Source: a virus. From it: 31,387 bases of DNA. Every line of letters begins with the position of its first letter. The first letter of the stretch is position 1. The notes beneath the pieces are model-generated. The model was given only the letters and a program-made list of their open reading frames with translations, did not search any database and was not told the origin of the DNA. This document shows, in pieces, positions 1-3,544 of this stretch. The translations under genes were made by a program, and so were the position numbers. The DNA lies in the IMG/VR virus record IMGVR_UViG_3300025684_000617, positions 1 to 31,387 of that record, one strand, 5' to 3'.

Positions 1-20
1 GTTTGCTGTAACTATCCTTA
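1..20 (-). repeat. CUUACAGC-type stem element, copy D, cut by window edge
   Basis: Read on the minus strand this is AAGGATAGTTACAGCAAAC. It matches the other three copies (near 230-249, 300-319 and 456-475) in the arrangement 'stem strand, then UUACAGCAAA'. The partner strand that should pair with AGGATAG would lie outside the window. Just upstream (28-48) is a hairpin with stem GTAGG/CCTAC. The function is unknown. Confidence 0.5.
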
Positions 21-111
21 AAAAAATGTAGGATATCGCTTAACCTACAATGAGTGTACCTTTCATTTTTACGAATTCAGTACTAATGCCCTATCGCTGC
101 GATTTTTTTAG

Positions 112-185
112 TGGAGAATATCGGAGTCGAACCGATGACCTCCTGCGTGCAAGGCAGGCGCTCTAGCCAGCTGAGCTAATTCCCC
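112..185 (-). tRNA. tRNA-Ala (anticodon TGC)
   Basis: A full cloverleaf is visible: acceptor GGGGAAT pairs with ATTCTCC (one G-T), the anticodon arm is CCTGC-CTTGCAC-GCAGG, and the T loop is TTCGACT. The discriminator is A. CCA is not encoded; the trailer is CTAAAAAAA. It is the last tRNA of the cluster in the direction of transcription within this window. Confidence 0.95.
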
Positions 186-193
186 AATATAAC

Positions 194-249
194 AGGATGC
201 TGTTTCTGCTTTTCCAATAAAGTTTGTGTAAATTTGCTGGAAGCATCCT
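194..249 (-). repeat. CUUACAGC-type stem element, copy C
   Basis: On the minus strand, AGGATGCT is followed by TCCAGCAAATTTAC and about 25 A/T-rich bases, then by the exact complement AGCATCCT. The 8-bp stem differs in sequence from copies A and B while the motif after its first strand is kept, which suggests an RNA structure under selection. It lies just upstream of tRNA-Ala. Function unknown. Confidence 0.55.
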
Positions 250-259
250 TAAAAAGACC

Positions 260-319
260 AGAGTGCGTAAACGTGTTTGAATTAAAGTCAAATGTTTGTA
301 AATTTGCTGTAAGCACTCT
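260..319 (-). repeat. CUUACAGC-type stem element, copy B
   Basis: On the minus strand, AGAGTGC is followed by TTACAGCAAATTTAC, about 30 A/T-rich bases, and then the exact complement GCACTCT. It begins about 18 bases after the last base of the permuted tRNA-Leu 5' half. It has the same layout as copies A and C with a different stem sequence. Function unknown. Confidence 0.55.
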
Positions 320-337
320 TAAAGTAAGTTTCAGGTT

Positions 338-444
338 CCATTTAACGGACAGCCGAGTCTACCAATTCCTCCATACACCCATTTTAGATTTGTGATTAGT
401 GGGTGCACCGGGACTCGAACCACGGAACGCCTTGCGGCAGCTGT
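338..444 (-). tRNA. circularly permuted tRNA-Leu (3' half encoded before 5' half)
   Basis: The 3' half (444 to 400) is transcribed first: ACAGC (3' strand of the anticodon stem), a long variable arm GCC-GCAA-GGC, the T loop TTCGAGT, acceptor TGCACCC and discriminator A. After a 19-nt linker (399 to 381) comes the 5' half (380 to 338): acceptor GGGTGTA, a leucine-type D arm with AATTGGTAGA, G26 and GCTGT. The two halves fit: GGGTGTA pairs with TGCACCC, and GCTGT pairs with ACAGC. The variable arm matches that of tRNA-Leu(TAG) at 3377-3458. The 5' half runs on through CCGTTAAATGG, so the anticodon depends on the joining point. TAA lies in this stretch, but an ordinary Leu(TAA) gene also exists at 3799. 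The T stem has a bulged T. The outer flanks AGGTTCC (475-469) and GGAACCT (339-333) are also complementary and would bring the ends together. I saw no group I intron core. Whether it is processed to a working tRNA is inference. Confidence 0.8.
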
Positions 445-455
445 TTTACTTCCTT

Positions 456-475
456 AAATTTGCTGTAAGGAACCT
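456..475 (-). repeat. CUUACAGC-type stem element, copy A (first strand)
   Basis: AGGTTCC followed by TTACAGCAAATTTA lies directly before the permuted tRNA 3' half. The complementary strand GGAACCT is not nearby but at 333-339, beyond the 5' half, so the whole permuted tRNA sits inside the stem. In copies B and C the same position holds only 25-30 A/T-rich bases. Confidence 0.55.
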
Positions 476-480
476 TATAT

Positions 481-510
481 TTCTTAATATAACCAATATG
501 TCAAAGAGCT
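481..510 (-). repeat. 30-bp repeat, also at 2766-2795
   Basis: The plus strand here and at 2766-2795 agrees at about 26 of 30 positions; the shared core is CCAATATGTCAAAGA. Both lie in RNA-cluster spacers, the second just after an early-type promoter. A shorter form of the core recurs in other spacers of the cluster (see findings). It may be an RNA processing site or leader element. Confidence 0.5.
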
Positions 511-562
511 ATTGTTTTAATAACACTTGTTATATAACCTTCTTAATCCTTTGTTTCAATAG

Positions 563-636
563 AGGCGAAGGTTGGATTCGAACCAACGAATAACGGGGTT
601 GCAATCCGCTCCCTTAGACCACTTGGGTACTTCGCC
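563..636 (-). tRNA. tRNA-Cys (anticodon GCA)
   Basis: Acceptor GGCGAAG pairs with CTTCGCC, the discriminator is T (expected for Cys), the anticodon loop is TTGCAAC, and the T arm is GTTGG-TTCGAAT-CCAAC. The anticodon stem GCGGA/CCCGT contains one A-C mismatch and one G-T pair, so it is weaker than usual. Confidence 0.92.
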
Positions 637-641
637 AAAAT

Positions 642-761
642 AGAAGAGGCTCTGGGTCTTGCAGGGTTACTGGTTATAAGATACAGGCCTTTACACTACT
701 CCAAACCCTTTTTCGTGCCTTTACCCAATTAAATATAACTACAGCTTGAACTGCCTCTTCT
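642..761 (-). ncRNA. structured RNA candidate closed by a perfect 9-bp helix
   Basis: Between tRNA-His and tRNA-Cys, the minus strand starts AGAAGAGGC and ends with its exact complement GCCTCTTCT 120 nt later. Inside, TGGGT/ACCCA and GGGTT/AACCC can nest. There is no T-loop consensus and no open reading frame of note, so it is not a tRNA or a gene that I recognise. It could be a small phage RNA or a processing spacer. Confidence 0.45.
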
Positions 762-764
762 TAG

Positions 765-838
765 GGTGACTGATGGGTTACGATCCCACTACCTCTAGAA
801 CCACAATCTAGCGCTCTACCGATTGAGCTACAGACACC
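765..838 (-). tRNA. tRNA-His (anticodon GTG)
   Basis: The anticodon arm is CTAGA-TTGTGGT-TCTAG. The first base is G at position -1 opposite discriminator C, the histidine-specific extra pair. The acceptor stem has one T-T mismatch. The T loop is ATCGTAA instead of the usual TTCGANN, which is unusual because T54 is replaced by A. Confidence 0.88.
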
Positions 839-842
839 ATAT

Positions 843-920
843 TGGTTGCGGGACCGGGACTTGAACCCGGAACTTCGGCTTATGAGACCGACGAGATAAC
901 CAATTTCTACACATCCCGCA
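843..920 (-). tRNA. initiator-like tRNA-Met (anticodon CAT)
   Basis: The segment TCGTCGGTCTCATAAGCCGA and the acceptor closely follow bacterial initiator tRNA. The usual C1-A72 mismatch is replaced by a weak T1-A72 pair. The anticodon stem keeps two of the three initiator G-C pairs (the third is T-G). CCA is encoded. A phage-encoded initiator tRNA would act in translation start; the role is inferred from the sequence only. Confidence 0.85.
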
Positions 921-924
921 ATAT

Positions 925-1001
925 TGGTTGGAATGGGCGGACTCGAACCGCCGACCACATGCGTATCAGGCAAGTGCTCTAACCAACTGAGCTACATTCC
1001 A
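925..1001 (-). tRNA. tRNA-Ile (anticodon GAT)
   Basis: Acceptor TGGAATG pairs with CATTCCA, the anticodon loop is CTGATAC, the T arm is GGCGG-TTCGAGT-CCGCC, the discriminator is A, and CCA is encoded. One T-T mismatch occurs in the anticodon stem (CTTGC/GCATG). Confidence 0.92.
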
Positions 1002-1007
1002 ATTTAG

Positions 1008-1080
1008 TCGGGATAACAGGGCTCGAACCTGTGACCTCCACGTCCCAAACGTGGCGCGCTACCAACTGTGCTACATCCCG
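1008..1080 (-). tRNA. tRNA-Pro (anticodon TGG)
   Basis: The anticodon arm is CCACG-TTTGGGA-CGTGG with G37, as expected for proline tRNA. Acceptor CGGGATG pairs with TATCCCG. The discriminator A is followed by CTAAA rather than CCA. Confidence 0.94.
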
Positions 1081-1086
1081 AAAATG

Positions 1087-1159
1087 TGGTTTCTGCTGGG
1101 TTCGAACCAGCGACGCTCGGCTCTTCAGGCCGACGCTCTACCAACTGAGCTAAGAAACC
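1087..1159 (-). tRNA. tRNA-Phe (anticodon GAA)
   Basis: Acceptor GGTTTCT pairs with AGAAACC, the anticodon arm is TCGGC-CTGAAGA-GCCGA, and the T arm is GCTGG-TTCGAAC-CCAGC. The discriminator is A, and CCA is not encoded. Confidence 0.95.
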
Positions 1160-1164
1160 AATTG

Positions 1165-1238
1165 TACACCAGAAAGGATTCGAACCCTTAACCTCTTGAT
1201 CCGTAGTCAAGTGCTCTATCCAGTTGAGCTACTAGTGT
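1165..1238 (-). tRNA. tRNA-Arg (anticodon ACG)
   Basis: Acceptor ACACTAG pairs with CTGGTGT, and the anticodon arm is CTTGA-CTACGGA-TCAAG. An ACG anticodon normally needs A34-to-inosine editing by host TadA to read CGN codons. The discriminator is A. Confidence 0.94.
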
Positions 1239-1243
1239 AATTG

Positions 1244-1326
1244 TTGGCAGGGAGGGATTCGAACCCCCGTACTCCGAAGAGAGCAGATTTACAGTCTGCC
1301 GCCTTTAACCACTCGGCCACCTACCA
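1244..1326 (-). tRNA. tRNA-Tyr (anticodon GTA)
   Basis: Class II tRNA with a long variable arm (CTCTCTTCGGAGT), anticodon arm GCAGA-CTGTAAA-TCTGC, acceptor TGGTAGG with CCTGCCA, and discriminator A. Confidence 0.94.
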
Positions 1327-1331
1327 ATATT

Positions 1332-1444
1332 GTACCAGGGCAGGAGTCGAACCTGCAGCGTTCCAGCCTTAGTAATCCATGATGGTCATGACTCCATCTT
1401 TCATACTAAATAGCCTTCTGTGTTTGCCGTTTCACCACCTGGCC
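1332..1444 (-). tRNA. tRNA-like gene with an inserted hairpin; isotype unresolved
   Basis: A good 3' end (T arm GCAGG-TTCGACT-CCTGC, acceptor CCTGGTA) and a D arm GTG-AAACGGCAAA-CAC are present. The acceptor 5' strand GGCCAGG pairs except for a G1-A72 mismatch. Between the D and T arms there are 63 bases instead of 23-36. They fold as TTAGTA/TACTAA enclosing GATGG-AGTCATGA-CCATC. No normal 5-bp anticodon stem with a 7-base loop is present. It could hold an intron, be an unusual large-arm tRNA, or be decayed. Confidence 0.45.
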
Positions 1445-1469
1445 AGTCAGTTCTAGAATTGACTGTTTG

Positions 1470-1544
1470 TGCACCTTGATGGATTCGAACCACCGACATC
1501 TTGCTTGTAAGGCAAGCGCTCTGAACCAACTGAGCTAAAGGTGC
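1470..1544 (-). tRNA. tRNA-Val (anticodon TAC)
   Basis: Acceptor GCACCTT pairs with AAGGTGC, the anticodon arm is CTTGC-CTTACAA-GCAAG, and the T loop is TTCGAAT. The discriminator is A, and CCA is not encoded. Confidence 0.95.
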
Positions 1545-1548
1545 ATTG

Positions 1549-1640
1549 TAGTCAGGACAGGACTCGAACCTGTCATCCGTTCTATCACCATTTCTAGTGG
1601 GACTCGAACCCCGATAGATAAGACTGTCCAGCACCTGACT
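1549..1640 (-). tRNA. tRNA-like gene with two T-arm-like hairpins; isotype unresolved
   Basis: Acceptor AGTCAGG pairs perfectly with CCTGACT, and the T arm GACAGG-TTCGAGT-CCTGTC is perfect. The interior is abnormal: TCTATC/GATAGA forms a 6-bp stem whose loop holds a second T-arm-like hairpin, GGG-GTTCGAGT-CCC. No normal D arm is seen. At 92 nt it is class II sized. It could be a tRNA with an insert, a nested or permuted pair, or a decayed gene. Confidence 0.4.
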
Positions 1641-1666
1641 ATAATTCTAAATGTTCGGCACATCCA

Positions 1667-1730
1667 GCAGTTTTCTTTTCCATAAGTACCGCTTATAGTA
1701 AAGTTATCACGTGTTCTCTACTATAACTGC
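1667..1730 (-). ncRNA. structured spacer between tRNA-Lys and the tRNA-like gene at 1549
   Basis: On the minus strand, GCAGT-TATAGTA pairs with TACTATA and, after a 21-base bulge, ACTGC. The helix is perfect in both parts. No T loop or coding frame is present. It may be a small RNA or a structured leader for the odd tRNA-like gene that follows at 1640. Confidence 0.35.
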
Positions 1731-1741
1731 TTTAACACTTG

Positions 1742-1815
1742 TACCCCCTCAGGGACTCGAACCCTGGACTCCCACATTAAAAGTGTGGTACTCTAGCCAA
1801 CTGAGTTAAGAGGGC
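1742..1815 (-). tRNA. tRNA-Lys (anticodon TTT)
   Basis: Acceptor GCCCTCT pairs with AGGGGGT (G1-T72 at the end), the anticodon arm is CCACA-CTTTTAA-TGTGG, the T arm is CAGGG-TTCGAGT-CCCTG, and the discriminator is A. Confidence 0.94.
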
Positions 1816-1828
1816 AAATTTGATTGTT

Positions 1829-1895
1829 CTGATTAGGTGAGGAATCGAACCTCACATCTTTGGCTCGCCCGTGTTATCCATTACACCACTAACCA
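1829..1895 (-). tRNA. short tRNA-like gene lacking a normal anticodon arm
   Basis: Acceptor TGGTTAG pairs with CTAATCA, a D arm GTGT-AATGGATA-ACAC is present, and a 6-bp T stem encloses TTCGATT. The total is only 67 nt. Only 15 bases lie between the D and T arms, too few for a 5-bp stem, a 7-base loop and a variable loop. GCC can be read in GAGCCAA but without T33 or a paired stem. It is a possible decayed tRNA, or a gene whose missing arm is supplied otherwise. Confidence 0.4.
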
Positions 1896-1923
1896 AGGTA
1901 ATCAACCTAGTCTTGCAAGATTT

Positions 1924-2001
1924 GTTGCGATTGAGGAATCGAACCTCGGAGGGGAGCTACCCAATACGTCTCATGAAAACGTCTCTGTACCACCATCGCA
2001 A
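1924..2001 (-). tRNA. tRNA-like gene, CAT loop, reduced D arm
   Basis: Acceptor TTGCGAT pairs with ATCGCAA, the anticodon-like arm is ACGTT-TTCATGA-GACGT (CAT), a variable hairpin GGG-TAGCT-CCC follows, and the T loop is TTCGATT on a 4-bp stem. Only 12 bases lie between acceptor and anticodon stem, so the D arm is missing or minimal. It resembles D-armless tRNAs. CAT could mean Met or lysidine-modified Ile. Confidence 0.45.
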
Positions 2002-2130
2002 TATATTTTACTTCTAAAACTACCCATAGGTGCGGCAGCATCCGAGGGTATCATTCTAAACCTTTACTGCAGTTAATCAGTCTAGCCTGGCTGTGAATGC
2101 GACCAACTATTAACGAACTTTCTCCATCAC

Positions 2131-2287
2131 CCCCGATGGTCAGTCGGGGTCTATCCTTTTCAGGAAGATACTTATTCTCACCACTTTTAGAAGTCTTAAA
2201 CCAAATTTGAGTTGCAAACGTTGTAGGCCTCTTTGCAAATCTATCCTACCGCTTCTACGTTCCCTTTCGGGCTCCATTAGTTTAAGA
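2131..2287 (-). ncRNA. structured RNA candidate between tRNA-Gln and the gene at 1924
   Basis: The spacer 2002-2292 holds no gene. On the minus strand, TCTTAAAC (2287-2280) pairs exactly with GTTTAAGA (2201-2194). Inside are CCC-GAAA-GGG and a hairpin with stem GTAGG/CCTAC (2249-2223). Further on (2149-2131) is CCCCGA-CTGACCA-TCGGGG, a perfect 6-bp stem with a 7-base loop of anticodon-arm shape. I could not match it to a known RNA class; RNase P and group I signatures were looked for and not found. Confidence 0.4.
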
Positions 2288-2292
2288 ATTAG

Positions 2293-2365
2293 TTACCCCA
2301 CCAGGGATCGAACCTGGACTCTTCTGAACCAAAATCAGACGTGTTGCCAATTACACCACAGGGCA
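2293..2365 (-). tRNA. tRNA-Gln (anticodon TTG)
   Basis: The anticodon arm is TCTGA-TTTTGGT-TCAGA, acceptor TGCCCTG pairs with TGGGGTA (three wobbles), the T arm is CCAGG-TTCGATC-CCTGG, and discriminator A is followed by CTAA. Confidence 0.93.
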
Positions 2366-2371
2366 ATATTG

Positions 2372-2513
2372 TGATTCCGGTTGGAGTCGAACCAACATGA
2401 TGCTTTAGGAGATTTAACCGCTGAGGGTTCGTCAACCTTCTAGTTAACTCTCCAACTAACACCCACCGTTAGGTAGTGACCTTTCACGTTCAAAGGTATA
2501 TCCATTCGGAACC
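2372..2513 (-). ncRNA. 142-nt tRNA-like RNA with extra arms
   Basis: The 3' end is a normal tRNA end (T arm GTTGG-TTCGACT-CCAAC, acceptor CGGAATC, discriminator A). A matching acceptor strand GGTTCCG lies 142 nt upstream. Between them are perfect hairpins ACCTTT-GAACGTG-AAAGGT and CTAAC-GGTGGGT-GTTAG. A longer stem GGAGA/TCTCC, continued by TTAAC/GTTAA, encloses GGTT-GACG-AACC. No usual D arm or anticodon loop with T33 is seen. It could be an intron-bearing tRNA or a tRNA-like regulatory or structural RNA. Confidence 0.45.
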
Positions 2514-2556
2514 AGGTTTGAGTTTTTAATTGATCAGAAGAACTCTAACTTCGTGG

Positions 2557-2629
2557 CAGTCCTGACGGGAGTCGAACCCGCTCCACCGACCGTGACAGGG
2601 TGGTATCTTAACCGTTTGACCTCAGGACT
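2557..2629 (-). tRNA. tRNA-Asp (anticodon GTC)
   Basis: Acceptor AGTCCTG pairs with CAGGACT, the discriminator is G (expected for Asp), the anticodon loop is CTGTCAC, the T loop is TTCGACT, and CCA is encoded (to 2554). The anticodon stem CCACC/GGTCG has one mismatch. Confidence 0.9.
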
Positions 2630-2634
2630 ATTTT

Positions 2635-2738
2635 GTAGGCCTTGCACCTACTCGGGAGCATCTATATCCCTCCAAATATTAAAAGAGCCGGTCTCTTTAA
2701 GACTTACTTAAGCATATCGGCTGGGCCGTTAGACCAGC
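2635..2738 (-). ncRNA. structured leader between early-type promoter and tRNA-Asp
   Basis: On the minus strand, GCTGGTCT (2738-2731) pairs with AGACCGGC (2694-2687) around CGGC-CCA-GCCG. Downstream is a hairpin GTAGG-TGCAAGG-CCTAC (2651-2635) that ends five bases before tRNA-Asp. The same GTAGG/CCTAC stem, with CAA in the loop, appears at 2223-2249. It may be a 5' leader of the tRNA transcript that begins near 2807. Confidence 0.4.
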
Positions 2739-2805
2739 TTTCAAATCAGAAGTAATATCTGCATTTTCTTAATTTTACCAATATGTCAAAGAACCATTTT
2801 GTTTG

Positions 2806-2855
2806 TTACAGTGCAAATATAATAAGAATATTTGACACTGAAAAACTTTTTTGCA
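2806..2855 (-). promoter_or_regulatory. early-type promoter, copy 1
   Basis: On the minus strand, TGCAAAAAAGTTTTTCAG leads into GTGTCAAATATTCTTAT and the -7 box TATATTTG (2821-2814), then CACTGTAAC. It matches the Bacteroidota -7 consensus TAnnTTTG. It drives the downstream half of the tRNA cluster from about 2807. Confidence 0.8.
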
Positions 2856-2876
2856 ACTTTTTTCAAAGTTTTTTTG

Positions 2877-2947
2877 CACGCCTGTAAGGAATCGAACCCT
2901 ACCCACGAGGTTTTGGAGACCTGTGCGGCACCTTGCCTGTCAGACGT
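2877..2947 (-). tRNA. tRNA-Trp (anticodon CCA)
   Basis: Acceptor ACGTCTG pairs with CAGGCGT, the discriminator is G (expected for Trp), the anticodon loop is CTCCAAA, and the T loop is TTCGATT. The D arm is compact (GGC-AAGGT-GCC), and the first anticodon-stem pair is a C-C mismatch. Confidence 0.85.
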
Positions 2948-2954
2948 ATTAATG

Positions 2955-3029
2955 TCGAGTATGCTGGATTTGAACCAACGATCTCCTACGTCCAAGGTAG
3001 GCGAGGACTCCGGACTCCTCTAATACTCG
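2955..3029 (-). tRNA. tRNA with anticodon TGG (second Pro-like)
   Basis: Acceptor CGAGTAT pairs with ATACTCG, the anticodon arm is CCTAC-CTTGGAC-GTAGG, and the T loop is TTCAAAT. The D arm is unusual, with a 5-bp stem GAGGA/TCCTC around GTCCGGAG. Base 37 is A, whereas proline tRNAs normally have G37 (as at 1008-1080), so the amino acid is less certain than the anticodon. Confidence 0.75.
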
Positions 3030-3046
3030 ATATGTAAAGAACTCTG

Positions 3047-3129
3047 CGGAGAGACTGGGAATCGAACCCAGGCAACCTTTCGGTTGTACACCTTAGCAGG
3101 GTGCTGCATTACCGCTCTGCCACCTCTCC
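3047..3129 (-). tRNA. tRNA-Ser (anticodon GCT)
   Basis: Class II with variable arm CAACC-GAAA-GGTTG, anticodon arm GCACC-CTGCTAA-GGTGT, acceptor GGAGAGG with TCTCTCC, and discriminator G (expected for Ser). Confidence 0.95.
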
Positions 3130-3132
3130 AAA

Positions 3133-3168
3133 ATAAAAAAGGGCCTCAATCTTGCGATGAGGCCCTTA
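3133..3168 (-). terminator. rho-independent terminator
   Basis: On the minus strand, stem AAGGGCCTCA pairs with TGAGGCCCTT, followed by a T run. It ends the transcript of the small RNA candidate at 3199-3300, before tRNA-Ser. Confidence 0.85.
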
Positions 3169-3198
3169 TTTCTAAGTTATATTATATGTTCTATCTAC

Positions 3199-3300
3199 CT
3201 AAGTTCATACAATATTCGGGCCTCTGAGCTCACACGGCTTAATCGCCTGTGACCATCCAAAATCGACCATATATGTATGACTGCGTTTCATTGAACTTAG
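3199..3300 (-). ncRNA. small RNA candidate with its own promoter and terminator
   Basis: A late-type promoter motif (3327-3316) lies about 20 bases upstream and a terminator (3168-3133) lies downstream. The RNA begins CTAAGTTCA (3300-3292) and closes with the exact complement TGAACTTAG (3207-3199). Inside are CATACA/TGTATG (competing in part with the outer helix) and a strong hairpin TCACAGGC-GATTAA-GCCGTGTGA with one bulged G. No convincing reading frame is seen. It is a candidate late-expressed phage small RNA of about 170 nt; no known family was recognised. Confidence 0.55.
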
Positions 3301-3315
3301 TTTTGTGTGTTAATT

Positions 3316-3327
3316 TATGTATATATC
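3316..3327 (-). promoter_or_regulatory. late-type promoter motif before small RNA
   Basis: GATATATACATA on the minus strand, matching the motif found before the structural genes. The predicted start is about ten bases downstream, at the 5' end of the folded RNA. Confidence 0.55.
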
Positions 3328-3337
3328 AGTTACTATT

Positions 3338-3368
3338 CAAAAAGTTTCAACTTTTATCAAACTTTTTG
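3338..3368. repeat. perfect 10-bp inverted repeat
   Basis: CAAAAAGTTT and AAACTTTTTG are exact complements around an 11-base loop, just upstream of the late-type motif and just downstream of tRNA-Leu(TAG). It could be a weak bidirectional terminator or a protein-binding site. Confidence 0.45.
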
Positions 3369-3376
3369 AAAATTAG

Positions 3377-3458
3377 TACTCAAGGAGGGACTCGAACCCT
3401 CAAGCCTTGCGGCACTGGTTCCTAAGACCAGCGTGTCTACCAATTCCACCACTTGAGC
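3377..3458 (-). tRNA. tRNA-Leu (anticodon TAG)
   Basis: Class II with D arm AATTGGTAGA, anticodon arm CTGGT-CTTAGGA-ACCAG, variable arm GCC-GCAA-GGC, acceptor GCTCAAG with CTTGAGT (G1-T72), and discriminator A. Its variable arm is the reference used to place the permuted Leu gene. Confidence 0.95.
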
Positions 3459-3464
3459 ATATTG

Positions 3465-3538
3465 TGGGCCCTGCAGGGCTCGAACCTGCGACCTACTGAT
3501 TATGAGTCAGTTGCTCTAACCAACTGAGCTAAGAGCCC
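3465..3538 (-). tRNA. tRNA-Met, elongator type (anticodon CAT)
   Basis: Acceptor GGGCTCT pairs with AGGGCCC, the anticodon arm is ACTGA-CTCATAA-TCAGT, and the T arm is GCAGG-TTCGAGC-CCTGC. It lacks the initiator-type G-C run seen at 843-920. A lysidine-modified Ile role cannot be excluded. Confidence 0.9.
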
Positions 3539-3544
3539 TCAATT

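Noticed and set aside
338-444. Reading the permuted tRNA as tRNA-Tyr because joining CCG with TAAA gives GTA
   Set aside because: A normal tRNA-Tyr(GTA) exists at 1244-1326, the D arm and variable arm are of leucine type, and the join would lack T33.
194-475. Plus-strand promoters from TAAATTTG in the stem elements
   Set aside because: The box matches TAnnTTTG by itself, but it is part of the RNA motif, no plus-strand gene follows, and the paired stems explain the conservation better.
1-640. Group I intron halves around the permuted tRNA-Leu (permuted intron-exon layout)
   Set aside because: I could not find the conserved P, Q, R or S core sequences in either flank; the flanks contain only the short stem element.
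2131-2287. RNase P RNA, because of a GGAGAAAG segment
   Set aside because: Other universally conserved RNase P segments were not found nearby.
399-3023. Open frames of 60-80 codons across the tRNA cluster on both strands
   Set aside because: They run through tRNA genes and repeat T-loop-derived residues (for example GSNP, RFEP), so they are chance frames.
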